Source: CAYVOV01 sp964453525
GTDB lineage: Bacteria; Chloroflexota; Dehalococcoidia; Dehalococcoidales; UBA2162
DNA: 64,000 nucleotides
Assembly: GCA_964453525.1 (NCBI GenBank)
Contig: CAYVOV010000001.1
Span: 124,001 to 188,000, forward strand
Direction of reading: 5' to 3'
Shown: piece by piece, positions 53,798 through 62,541 of the stretch
How positions within the stretch are numbered: position 1 is the stretch's first letter
Layout: every line of letters begins with the position of its first letter
Notes under the pieces: model-generated
Told to the model about the DNA's origin: nothing
What the model saw: the letters and a program-made list of their open reading frames with translations, nothing else
Database searches by the model: none
Program-made: the position numbers and the translations under genes

Positions 53798-54733
53798 ATG
53801 GTTTCCGAGCCACGCCCAGACCCGTTAAATGATAAGCAGCTTGTTCTGAATGTTTCCAGAATGACCGTTCACAACGGGCCTGGAATACGCACCCTGATTC
53901 TTTTCAAGGGCTGTCCTTTACGGTGTGTCTGGTGCTCTACTCCCGAGTCCCAGAAGAGTGGACCCGAGGTTGCCGTATACCCGGAAAAGTGTATTCATTG
54001 CGACCAGTGCCTCCCGGTCTGTCCGGTTAATGCTATCAACCTGACAGATGAGACGGTGAGTATCGACCGGGCCAAGTGTGATGGCTGCGGTGAGTGCGCT
54101 AAAGTCTGCTACAGTGAAGCCCTGAAACTGCTCGGACAGGAAATGACGGTAGAAGAACTTCTTGATGAAGTAAGGAAAGATACCGTTGCCTACAGGCATT
54201 CCGGCGGAGGCGTTACCATTTCAGGAGGAGAACCTCTGCTGAATATCGGTTTTACTCTGGAACTGATTAAAGCCTTGAAGGAGGAGAATATCAGTGTCGG
54301 AGTCGATACCTGCGGTCACCTGCCACGGGAGAGCATTGAAAGAGTGTTACCCTGTGTGGATTTCTTCCTCTGGGATATAAAGCAGATGAATGATGAAAAA
54401 CACAGGGAGTTTACCGGAGTCTCCAACAGGCTGATTCTTGATAATGCCCGCCTTGTTTCAGGAAAAAATATACCAATCTATATCAGGATACCGGTAATCC
54501 CGGGTTACAATGATTCGGAAGAAAATATCAGAGCTAGCTGTGAGTTCGCCGGAAGCCTGTCTTCGCTGGTCGAAGTAAGCCTGCTGCCGTTGCATCACCT
54601 GGGTAAGGCGAGGTACTATAGTCTGGGTCGTGACTATCCGGTAGCGGATATTCCGCTGATTGCGGATAGCGTGCTTAAGGATATGAAGAAGCTTGTGGAG
54701 TCGTGCCGGTTGAATTGCAGTATTGTCGGTTGA
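53798..54733 (+). CDS. Glycyl radical enzyme-activating radical SAM protein
   Basis: The 311-residue activase has the radical SAM triad Cys39, Cys43 and Cys46 (FKGCPLRCVWC). Two ferredoxin-type clusters follow: Cys65, Cys68, Cys71 and Cys75, then Cys94, Cys97, Cys100 and Cys104. VTISGGEPLLN is the GGE SAM-binding motif. The extra two clusters are typical of activases for non-PFL glycyl radical enzymes. It starts 8 bp after the enzyme gene and is surely its partner. Confidence 0.95.
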   Translation: MVSEPRPDPLNDKQLVLNVSRMTVHNGPGIRTLILFKGCPLRCVWCSTPESQKSGPEVAVYPEKCIHCDQCLPVCPVNAINLTDETVSIDRAKCDGCGECAKVCYSEALKLLGQEMTVEELLDEVRKDTVAYRHSGGGVTISGGEPLLNIGFTLELIKALKEENISVGVDTCGHLPRESIERVLPCVDFFLWDIKQMNDEKHREFTGVSNRLILDNARLVSGKNIPIYIRIPVIPGYNDSEENIRASCEFAGSLSSLVEVSLLPLHHLGKARYYSLGRDYPVADIPLIADSVLKDMKKLVESCRLNCSIVG

Positions 54734-54748
54734 AAAAGGAGAAGCGGA

Positions 54749-55618
54749 ATGATAAACACGGATATTGATAACCTGTTTAACGGTTCGATAGATATGCATC
54801 TTCACTGTGGTCCTGACGAAATGCGTTACCGGGTGGATGCCCTGGAAGCTGCCGAACAGGCTGCTGAGGCAGGGATGAGAGCTATTGTCCTCAAGAACCA
54901 TAGCTTTCCCACCACTCCACTGGCAAGCACAATCGGCCCCCTCGTTCCGGACATTGAAGTCTTCGGCAGCGTCTGCCTTGACTATGAAATCGGAGGCCTT
55001 AATCTGGATGCTCTGGAGAAACATGCCCGGCTTGGTGCCAGAGTGGTCTGGATGCCCACCTTTTCCTCGACAAACTCAAGAGACAAGATGAAGGCTTTAG
55101 GCCTTGCTCTGGAAGGGGAGGGTTTCTCAATCCTTGATGCTGAGGGAAAGCTGATACCGGAGATAGCCGGTATATTATCGGTAATCAAGGAGTATGATAT
55201 TGTCCTGGCAAACGGCCATATCTCCCCGGCGGAGACATTCGCCCTCGTCGAAGCAGCGCGGAAAGCCGGTATTGGGAAGATTGTCATAACCCATCCTTCC
55301 GATTATCAATTTCTCGATAAAACTCTCAGCCTGGAACAACAGCAGCAACTGGCGGAGATGGGAGCCTATATCGAGCAGACCTTGGTTACTCTCTTACCGA
55401 CCGAGTTCAGTGACGACCCGGCGGAGAGAGTGAAGACAATCAGGACTATTGGCGCCGAGCACTGTATTATGAGTACCGACCTTGGCCAGTACTGGAACCC
55501 GCCGCCGGCCGAAGGAATGAGGTTCTTTATCAGTACTCTCCTCCGCAAGGGAATCACACCTGATGAGATTGAGCTGATGGTTAAGAAGAACCCGGCCGGG
55601 TTGCTGGGGCTGGACTGA
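54749..55618 (+). CDS. DUF6282-family amidohydrolase-like protein
   Basis: The 289-residue TIM-barrel protein has the metal motif DMHLHCGPD (His17 and His19), AIVLKNHSFPTTP with a possible bridging Lys, ANGHISPAE, ITHPSDYQF and MSTDLGQYW. This arrangement is that of metal-dependent hydrolases called DUF6282. It probably splits a ring, lactone or amide. It starts 15 bp after the activase (GGAG ribosome site), so it belongs to the glycyl radical operon and may act on a related substrate or product. Confidence 0.88.
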   Translation: MINTDIDNLFNGSIDMHLHCGPDEMRYRVDALEAAEQAAEAGMRAIVLKNHSFPTTPLASTIGPLVPDIEVFGSVCLDYEIGGLNLDALEKHARLGARVVWMPTFSSTNSRDKMKALGLALEGEGFSILDAEGKLIPEIAGILSVIKEYDIVLANGHISPAETFALVEAARKAGIGKIVITHPSDYQFLDKTLSLEQQQQLAEMGAYIEQTLVTLLPTEFSDDPAERVKTIRTIGAEHCIMSTDLGQYWNPPPAEGMRFFISTLLRKGITPDEIELMVKKNPAGLLGLD

Positions 55619-55722
55619 AACTCGAATAGTAATCAGGCTGGCGCTATTATTTTCACATTTCAGGGGATATAATATGCCATAGAGATTGTATTGTATTTGC
55701 AGACGGATTTCAGGATGGTGAT

Positions 55723-56721
55723 ATGGAGATAAGCTTTACTGAAGAGCAGGAGATGTTAAGGGCTGCCGCCCGGGATTTTCTTGAGAAAGAGTGCACGGAC
55801 AGCGTCCTTAAAGAGATAGAGGATAGCGGAACCGGCTATTCGCCCGACCTCTGGAAGAAAATTGCCGACCTGGGCTGGCTGGGCCTTGTTTATCCGGAGG
55901 AGTACGGCGGCAGCGGGATGAACCTTATCGACCTTACCGTTGTCTATGAAGAGTTCGGCAGAGCGACGTTTCCGAGTCCCTATACGTCCACTGTCGTACT
56001 CGGTGGCATAACCATTCTCGAAGCCGGTAATGAGGAACAAAAATCCGCCATCCTGCCGCGAATCGTCGCCGGGGAGGAAATCATTGCCCTGGCTATCAAT
56101 GAGCCGGAGCTGGCAAGCGAGGATGTAGCCCGCGACCCGGGTGTTGTAACGATACAGGCGAAAGCGGAAGGCGGTGAATACCTGCTCGAAGGCTCCAAAC
56201 AGTTCGTCCAGAATGCCGGTATTGCCGGCACTTTTCTGGTTCCTGCCAGGACAAGGGTTGACAGTCGTCCCGAGGACGGTATAACGCTGTTCCTTGTTGA
56301 TGCCGGCAGCCCGGGAATCAGCAAAACACACCTTGAAACTGTTGCCGGTGATACCCAGTATGAGGTTGTCTTTGATAAAGTCTGCGTCCCCCGGGAAAAT
56401 ATCGTCGGCGAACTGAACGGCGGCTGGGCACCTCTGGCCCGGTCAATGCAGATTGCGGCGGTGATGTTGTCCGCTCAGATGCTTGGTGCCGGGCAGCGGC
56501 TGCTGGAGCTTACCGTGGAAGATGCTGAAGCCCGGAGCCAGTATGACGCCGCTGGTATAGACAAATACACCGAGGAGCATATCGCCAGCCTGAGGCGGGA
56601 TGTCGAAGACTGCCGGCAGATAATCTACCGGGCGGCGGAAATGCTGTCAGAAGGCGAGCCCTGCGACTTCGAAGGCACCGTAGTTAGCGGCTGGCAAGAA
56701 TTCGCCGAAAAGAATGCCTAA
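55723..56721 (+). CDS. Acyl-CoA dehydrogenase-like protein, C-terminally short
   Basis: The 332-residue protein is acyl-CoA dehydrogenase in its first 260 residues (EEQEMLRAAARDFLEKE, PEEYGGSGMNLIDLTVVYEE, and the VFDKVCVPRENIVGEL middle domain). Family members have about 380 residues. Here the last part is short and changed: after LTVEDAEARSQYDAAGIDKY it ends at SGWQEFAEKNA. The helices that carry the medium-chain-type catalytic Glu are missing. It may be inactive, use another base, or be a truncated copy. The 201-bp gap after the stop does not visibly restore the frame. Confidence 0.85.
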   Translation: MEISFTEEQEMLRAAARDFLEKECTDSVLKEIEDSGTGYSPDLWKKIADLGWLGLVYPEEYGGSGMNLIDLTVVYEEFGRATFPSPYTSTVVLGGITILEAGNEEQKSAILPRIVAGEEIIALAINEPELASEDVARDPGVVTIQAKAEGGEYLLEGSKQFVQNAGIAGTFLVPARTRVDSRPEDGITLFLVDAGSPGISKTHLETVAGDTQYEVVFDKVCVPRENIVGELNGGWAPLARSMQIAAVMLSAQMLGAGQRLLELTVEDAEARSQYDAAGIDKYTEEHIASLRRDVEDCRQIIYRAAEMLSEGEPCDFEGTVVSGWQEFAEKNA

Positions 56722-56922
56722 TATTTTGATAAAATCGCCGGCTTAATAATTCCGGGTATACATGTAAAACATGACTTAACAGACGATTTTATTCGCAACG
56801 CAAGTTATTATTCCAGAGAAATCATCCTTTTTAAACCCTTAAAAATCAAGAGTTAACGAATAAAATGACGTCTTTACTACCCATATTCTTCATGTTACTA
56901 TTGTGAGGTGAAGGGGGCTCAT

Positions 56923-57978
56923 ATGATTACAGAAATCGAAATGAATATTATTGAACAATATGTTGATGAGCAATATTTCGATAGAGAAAAACTAGTCAAA
57001 TACCTCAATATGCACTCCATCGTGGGAAATGAGATTTTTTCATATTGCGATAAAGGAAAAGGGCGCAAAGGTTCTTCTCAATCGAACTGGTTAGATAACG
57101 AATATGGATATACTCCTTTACCCGTGTCAGACTTCATCCGACGAGTGCCCTTCTATTTTTATGTAAATGACTATTCAGATCATCATCATGTCGGTGATTT
57201 AGGGTGTCTGATTTCCGGAATAGAATGGGAAAAGGAAACGAGGCCTGTATCACTGGAAACACTATATCAGGCTCTTGAGTATATGTTCTATGAAAAAAAA
57301 TTGCCACTGGAAGATATCTTTTGCTATATTGTCGAGCAAACTGGATACGTATCGCAAACAGAAATATTCCTTCAATGGAACCATTATCTACATCTCTGTG
57401 ATGAACTGAAATGGGAAGAACTGCTTCCTGATCGTTTCATCACTAGTTACAACGAGGCATTGGAAAAGAGCGGCTATCCTCCCATCATCTATGAAATACA
57501 AGAAATCGGAATCGGAGATTTCTTTTGGCGGGAAGGGACACAAATGGAATTTGAAGGAACATTCCCATGTGACCGCAACGGGAATCCTATCGTGAGGTGG
57601 ATCGGGCTGCAAGTGAAAAATGCCGGTCAGATACGCTGTTCTCAGGAAAAATCAAAACGCGGCCGTTTGTTTATCGAATTAATTCCAAATACCACAATTC
57701 ATGCGTTGAATTGTTACAACTATGATAGTGACGATGATTTGTGGTACCAAATTTATGCCGGACCACAGACTATGGAGTTTAATAATGAAGTATTAAAGAT
57801 TAATAGAAAGCGCTTGAAATACACTCAACAAGAGGTTGCTGACGCAGTAGGCGCCACTATTCGCACTTATCAAAAGTGGGAATACGGAGAAACCACACCA
57901 GATGGGTATTACCTGTTAAGACTTATGAACTGGCTCGATATTCGTGACGTTCAAGATGTGGTTCGATATACAGAATAG
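56923..57978 (+). CDS. HTH (XRE-type) protein with unrecognised N-terminal domain
   Basis: The ATG at 56923 is preferred (AAGGGGG upstream); a GTG at 56908 adds five residues. Of 351 residues, the last 55 form a helix-turn-helix of the XRE/Cro type (YTQQEVADAVGATIRTYQKW, EYGETTPDGYYLLRLMNWLD). The first 290 residues are not recognised; they are acidic and aromatic-rich (DNEYGYTPLPVSDFIRRVPF, DYSDHHHVGDLG). The gene is markedly A+T-rich compared with its neighbours and stands alone, so it was likely gained by transfer. A regulator of a phage, plasmid or defence element is one guess. Confidence 0.75.
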   Translation: MITEIEMNIIEQYVDEQYFDREKLVKYLNMHSIVGNEIFSYCDKGKGRKGSSQSNWLDNEYGYTPLPVSDFIRRVPFYFYVNDYSDHHHVGDLGCLISGIEWEKETRPVSLETLYQALEYMFYEKKLPLEDIFCYIVEQTGYVSQTEIFLQWNHYLHLCDELKWEELLPDRFITSYNEALEKSGYPPIIYEIQEIGIGDFFWREGTQMEFEGTFPCDRNGNPIVRWIGLQVKNAGQIRCSQEKSKRGRLFIELIPNTTIHALNCYNYDSDDDLWYQIYAGPQTMEFNNEVLKINRKRLKYTQQEVADAVGATIRTYQKWEYGETTPDGYYLLRLMNWLDIRDVQDVVRYTE

Positions 57979-58068
57979 ATGAAATGAACGTAAATAGTTG
58001 CATTCGTAAGAGTTCGCGGTAGTAGAAATAGGTGGTATTAGACTCGAACCGCTGACCTCTCATAAATA

Positions 58069-58851
58069 TCAAACTTTGGCGTCTTTCTCTTCCTCTTGAA
58101 TGCCCTCACGCACCCGTTTGGCTGTCATCAGGAAGAGGGGGAGGGAGTACTTTGTTGAGGTGGAGTAGTAGGAGCGGGAGAGGAAGCCGTCCTCCGGTAA
58201 TGCCCGGGAATATATGTAATATACAGATGGGTCGGTGCCATATCCGGGATGAAGCTGGGCGGCATCCTTTTCTTTGATTAGTTTTGAAACTTCGCTTTCC
58301 GGGTCATCCAGGTCACCGAAGTACCTCGCCTTGGCCGGGCAGATATTGACGCAGGCGGGGGTTGCTTCTCTGTCCACGCCCGGTTTGAGTCCCATCTTGG
58401 TGCCTTCATCGACTCTCTCCGCACAAAAATCGCATTTTAGCACCACGTCATTTTTCAGGGGGTATAACTTTTCCGCCACTTCCTCGAAATCGGTGGCACC
58501 CTGACCGGGGAAATACTCCTTCCTGTCCGAGTGAAAAGTGCGGATTTGATAAGGACAGGCGGTTACGCAGTGGTTGCAGCCGATACACTTCTCCTGGTCG
58601 ACAACGACAATGCCATCTTCGCGTTTATATGTTGCCTCATTGGGACAGGCTTCTACGCAGGCCGGTTCTTTGCAGTGATTGCACAAGACGGGATAGACAT
58701 GCTTGGTAATATCCGGATAGCTGCCGGTCTCTGATATCAGCAGCTTTGCCCAGGACATACCCGGCGGCAGGAAGTGTTCCTGTTTACACTTAATTACGCA
58801 GCCATAACAGCCGACACACTTGTGCAGGTCTATTACCATCCCGTATCTCAT
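58069..58851 (-). CDS. Four-cluster ferredoxin subunit (DMSO-reductase/PsrB type)
   Basis: The 260-residue subunit carries four [4Fe-4S] motifs: CVGCYGCVIKC, CNHCKEPACVEAC, CIGCNHCVTAC and CDFC, with CVNIC completing the set. This layout is that of the electron-transfer subunit of molybdopterin enzymes such as polysulfide and DMSO reductases. Its ATG overlaps the end of the catalytic subunit by four bases (ATGA), so both are made together. No membrane anchor gene follows. Confidence 0.95.
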   Translation of the reverse strand: MRYGMVIDLHKCVGCYGCVIKCKQEHFLPPGMSWAKLLISETGSYPDITKHVYPVLCNHCKEPACVEACPNEATYKREDGIVVVDQEKCIGCNHCVTACPYQIRTFHSDRKEYFPGQGATDFEEVAEKLYPLKNDVVLKCDFCAERVDEGTKMGLKPGVDREATPACVNICPAKARYFGDLDDPESEVSKLIKEKDAAQLHPGYGTDPSVYYIYSRALPEDGFLSRSYYSTSTKYSLPLFLMTAKRVREGIQEEEKDAKV

Positions 58852-61538
58852 TCTGCCTTATCCGCCTTGTATGCCTTGAGCTTGACGCATATTTCAAAAG
58901 CGCCGCAGAGTGGATCGATATGCTTGTGGTCGGCAGGTAGCAGTGTGTTGAAGTTCACCCCTTTGCCCTTGGCAATCGGGCGTCCCTTTGCCCAGCCGCC
59001 CAGACCGACCACCGATACCGCCTGGCGGTGAATGAACTTGGATAGTTTCACCCGACCGGTTACCTTATCACCCCGGAAATTCTCCAGGCAGACGGTATCG
59101 CCGTCTTTGATGCCCCTCTCTGTGGCAGTTTCAAGGTTCATTACAATATTATAAGTGTAAGGATTTGCCTGGCTCATTTCATCAACCCAGGGATTCTCCG
59201 CCATAAAGCGCTGGGTATGAAGGACATCCCGGGTGGAAATACCCACCAGGTCGAACTCCGAATCGGGGGCGACATCCGTATAAAAGGCTGCCGGAAAATA
59301 GCTGAGAAGAGCCGTGTACTGATTCCAGTCCATGTGGATTCCAATTTTTTCCGCTCTCTCCCGCACAGGTTCCCGGTCCTGCTCGTGAATCTCGTAGTAG
59401 ACCGGTATCCTGGCATTGACGTGGTATCTCCAGTAGCATTCTTCCGGCTTCTTTTTCCAGCTCATCATGCCGTGTTCCATGAACCATTCCAGGCCGCACT
59501 CTTCCCCGAAATAGAATTTCAATACGCGGTCGGTGAATTCGTAGCTGCCGATTCTCTCCTCCGGCCTGATAATATCAAACTCGGTCGGCTGGTTTTCCTG
59601 CTGCTCCCATTTCATGCGTTTCGTTGAAAACCAGTTCTCCAGGAAAGTATTATATTCGTCTCTGATACCGACTCTGTCGGCAAGGTCGAAGAGTATATCC
59701 AGGGTACACCGTCGCTCGTACTTGGGTGCGGTTACCGGCATGCCGACGTGGAAGTTCCAGTCGTCCATGCCGATGGGGTAGTTGAAGAAGAAACCCTGCG
59801 ATGAGCTGGGGTCGAGGTTCTCCAGGAAATGGCATTCGGGCAACACTATATCGGCGAATCCCTCGGTTGTCTCATTATGCACGGTGTTAATTGAGAATAT
59901 GAAAGGTACTTTCTTGAGGAAGGCTTCGGCCGGTTTCGGATTACCGGCGCTCATTACCGTGTTGGCGCCGTAGAGTGCCAGCGCCTGAGGTTCGTATGGC
60001 CGACCGGCGTTTGTCCATATCTCATCCCAGTCGTCACAATAGGGATACGGATTCCTCCCGGCGTGGGGGAAGATATCGGTAAAGTTCAACAAACCCGGAC
60101 CGCTTACTTCCGGCGGCGGCCAGGGGGCTTTCGAGAACCAGACTCCCGGGGTGAGCATTCCGTCGACACTGGGGTAAGGCTGAAAGCTGGGACGGCCTGT
60201 TTCCGGGTGTCCGAAACCTCTTACCGTTCCCGAACCGAGGATGCCGCCGCACACATCCTGGTTTCCCAGTAGGGAGTTAAGCAGAGTTAATGCCGCGTAT
60301 TGGTGGAAGCCGTTGGAATGGGTATTAACTCCCTTGTAGCCGACCACGCAGGCCGGCCTGTAGGGTACTTCCTGACCTTCAATCTCGATTGTGCTGCCGA
60401 TTTTTGCTTCATCAACAAGCTGGTGGGTAAGACGAATAATTCTTTCTTCCGGTACGGTGCTGATTTCAGATGCCCAGGCCGGTTTATACTGTTTAAGGTG
60501 CTCTTTCAGTAGCTGAAAAGCGGGCTGACACTTTATTCCATTAACGGCATATTCACCCTCAAGTGCCGGGCGGACAAGAGTGGGGTCGTCATAGCTTTTG
60601 GCTTTGCCATCCTTTTCATCCCAGACAAGTGGATTTCCGGTCTCTTTATCCCTGACGAACCGTTTGTCAGGCCCTGCCAGGTAAGGTCCGTTTGTTTTTT
60701 GTCTTATATATTCTATGTCATAGGTGCCAATCTCATTGACGACAAGGTTAGCCATTGCCAGGAATATAGCCAAATCGGTTCCCGGTAGAATCGGTATCCA
60801 CTCCGTCGCTTTGCTGCCCGAGACATAGCCCACCGGATCCATTACCACCGTTTTCATTCCCCGGTCCCTGGCTTCCGCCCCCAGCCGTATTGCCGTGGCG
60901 AGCATTCGTCCTCCGGCAACGCCCTCGTTTCCTCCGCAGCGCAGAACGAAATTACAGTACCGGTAGTCAGGAAGTATATCCCAGGCGCCGTGTACCATAG
61001 CGCCGATGTGGTGGGCAACAGCTCCGCAGGATGTTCCGACACCGCCGGCAGCCCGGTTGAGAGTGCCGAAAGAAACAAAAAATCCTCCGGCTAATAGTGT
61101 GGCTTTAAAAGTGGTACCCGGGCTTGGAGTGAATCCCCAGACAAGCTGCCTGGGGTCTGTCTCCTTTATCTTTACAAGCTTTTCCGAGATTGTATCAAGT
61201 GCTTCGTCCCAGGAGATTCTTTCCCAGCCGGGATCTTCTCCGATTCCTTTTTTCGGATTGGTTCTTTTAACCGGGTAGTTGACCCGGTTGGGGTCATGAT
61301 AGTCGAGTATGGTGGCGACACCTTTTCCGCACATCCCTCCCTGTCCGCCCAGGTCGCTATCCGGCACGCTTTCGATTGCTACCGGAGAGCCGTCCACCAC
61401 TCTGACCCTGGCGCCGCAAACGCCGTAGCAACCGCCGCAGATTGTATACGCCCAGTAATCCTTATCCCCACCCCTGGAAAATACTTTGTAGTCTTCTCTT
61501 TCCCTGAGGAGTTTTTCGTTCGGTATTTCTTTTAGCAT
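58848..61538 (-). CDS. Molybdopterin (Mo/W) oxidoreductase, catalytic subunit
   Basis: The start at 61538 (MLKEIPNEKLL) is a choice; the frame opens at 61577 and neither start has a clear ribosome site. About 896 residues carry an N-terminal [4Fe-4S] site (CGGCYGVC, later GMCGKG), ERISWDEALDTI, and the active-site region GVGTSCGAVAHHIGAM, where Cys is the probable Mo/W ligand. FADIVLPECHFLEN follows, and the C-terminal molybdopterin-binding part includes NLETATERGIKDGDTV. No Tat signal is seen, so it is cytoplasmic. It is of the PsrA/acetylene hydratase-like class; the substrate is not clear. It is coupled to the ferredoxin subunit. Confidence 0.94.
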   Translation of the reverse strand: MLKEIPNEKLLREREDYKVFSRGGDKDYWAYTICGGCYGVCGARVRVVDGSPVAIESVPDSDLGGQGGMCGKGVATILDYHDPNRVNYPVKRTNPKKGIGEDPGWERISWDEALDTISEKLVKIKETDPRQLVWGFTPSPGTTFKATLLAGGFFVSFGTLNRAAGGVGTSCGAVAHHIGAMVHGAWDILPDYRYCNFVLRCGGNEGVAGGRMLATAIRLGAEARDRGMKTVVMDPVGYVSGSKATEWIPILPGTDLAIFLAMANLVVNEIGTYDIEYIRQKTNGPYLAGPDKRFVRDKETGNPLVWDEKDGKAKSYDDPTLVRPALEGEYAVNGIKCQPAFQLLKEHLKQYKPAWASEISTVPEERIIRLTHQLVDEAKIGSTIEIEGQEVPYRPACVVGYKGVNTHSNGFHQYAALTLLNSLLGNQDVCGGILGSGTVRGFGHPETGRPSFQPYPSVDGMLTPGVWFSKAPWPPPEVSGPGLLNFTDIFPHAGRNPYPYCDDWDEIWTNAGRPYEPQALALYGANTVMSAGNPKPAEAFLKKVPFIFSINTVHNETTEGFADIVLPECHFLENLDPSSSQGFFFNYPIGMDDWNFHVGMPVTAPKYERRCTLDILFDLADRVGIRDEYNTFLENWFSTKRMKWEQQENQPTEFDIIRPEERIGSYEFTDRVLKFYFGEECGLEWFMEHGMMSWKKKPEECYWRYHVNARIPVYYEIHEQDREPVRERAEKIGIHMDWNQYTALLSYFPAAFYTDVAPDSEFDLVGISTRDVLHTQRFMAENPWVDEMSQANPYTYNIVMNLETATERGIKDGDTVCLENFRGDKVTGRVKLSKFIHRQAVSVVGLGGWAKGRPIAKGKGVNFNTLLPADHKHIDPLCGAFEICVKLKAYKADKAE

Positions 61539-61729
61539 AGTGCCAGAATATAGCATTAAAGTGCAGGTAGTCAACACTGGCTGGAAAGAATGGGAAAACC
61601 TGATTATAATACAAAGTTGCTGTTGAATGTTGACAAATCGGTGTGTGATGATAGAATGCCAGTTAATTGACCCACAAATAATATTCTGGAAACAAATACA
61701 CCCGTGGAATTAATGGTAAGGAGGAAACT

Positions 61730-62473
61730 ATGGAATATGGTCTGAAAGACAAGGTGGCGCTGGTAACCGGGACAGGTAGTCAAATAGGTATGGGCAGGGC
61801 TATAGCTGTAACTCTGGCGAAGGAGGGATGCGATATAATATCTGCCGATATGGATATCGAAGGAGCGCAGAAGACCGCCGATGAGGTAAGAGGCACAGGC
61901 AGGAAAGCTATAGCTGCTAAAACAGACGTCTCCAACCAGGGTGAAGTCGACGACATGGTGAAGAAAGCACTTGACGAATTCGGCAGGGTAGATATCCTTA
62001 TTAACTGTGCCGGCGGAACGGCTGGGGCGGGACCTGTAATTCAGGCACTGGAAGAGAAGTGGCGAAAAGATATAGAGGTTAACTTCTACGGGTCGATGTA
62101 CTGCGCCAAGGCGGTTATACCCGGCATGATGGAACGGAAATACGGTAAGATTATTAATTTTTCAACGGGTATCGCCCTGACCGGAATGCCCGGTTCAAGT
62201 TCATACGCCGGGGCAAAGGCGGCAATTATCGCATTTACCAAATGCCTGTCTCTGGAAGTGGGTCCTTCCGGAGTAAACGTCAACTGCCTACAGCCTTCGA
62301 TGGTGCTGACCAATTTTGGAACTCATGCCACCATGGACCCGAAAAGAGCGGAGGAAATGGCGGCGCGGATGCCTTTGCGGAGGCTGACCACCACACAGGA
62401 TATAGCGAACCTGGTTGCTTTTCTTGCCTCGGACGTCTCCAGTGGTATGACCGGACAGATTTTGTCCATATAA
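61730..62473 (+). CDS. Short-chain dehydrogenase/reductase (SDR)
   Basis: The 247-residue SDR has the cofactor motif TGTGSQIGMG (13-22), NCAGG at 92-96, Ser145, Tyr159 and Lys163 (SSYAGAK), so the active site is complete. DMDIEG after the second strand suggests NAD+ is preferred. It probably oxidises or reduces a hydroxyl group of an acid or CoA ester. GGAGG precedes the ATG. The MmgE/PrpD gene follows 68 bp later on the same strand. Confidence 0.95.
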   Translation: MEYGLKDKVALVTGTGSQIGMGRAIAVTLAKEGCDIISADMDIEGAQKTADEVRGTGRKAIAAKTDVSNQGEVDDMVKKALDEFGRVDILINCAGGTAGAGPVIQALEEKWRKDIEVNFYGSMYCAKAVIPGMMERKYGKIINFSTGIALTGMPGSSSYAGAKAAIIAFTKCLSLEVGPSGVNVNCLQPSMVLTNFGTHATMDPKRAEEMAARMPLRRLTTTQDIANLVAFLASDVSSGMTGQILSI

Positions 62474-62541
62474 GAGGTAATACTAACTAATGGTGTTAAT
62501 CTTTCTTATTTTTTACACCAGTAGGTTGGATGGGTGAATAA

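Noticed and set aside
53798..54733. Activase as a pyruvate formate-lyase activase proper (PflA)
   Set aside because: It has two additional four-Cys ferredoxin clusters (Cys65-Cys104), which PflA lacks, so it is of the dehydratase/lyase activase type.
58031..58062. A functional tRNA gene
   Set aside because: Only a 3'-like end is present; the T-stem does not pair and no D-arm, anticodon arm or acceptor partner was found.
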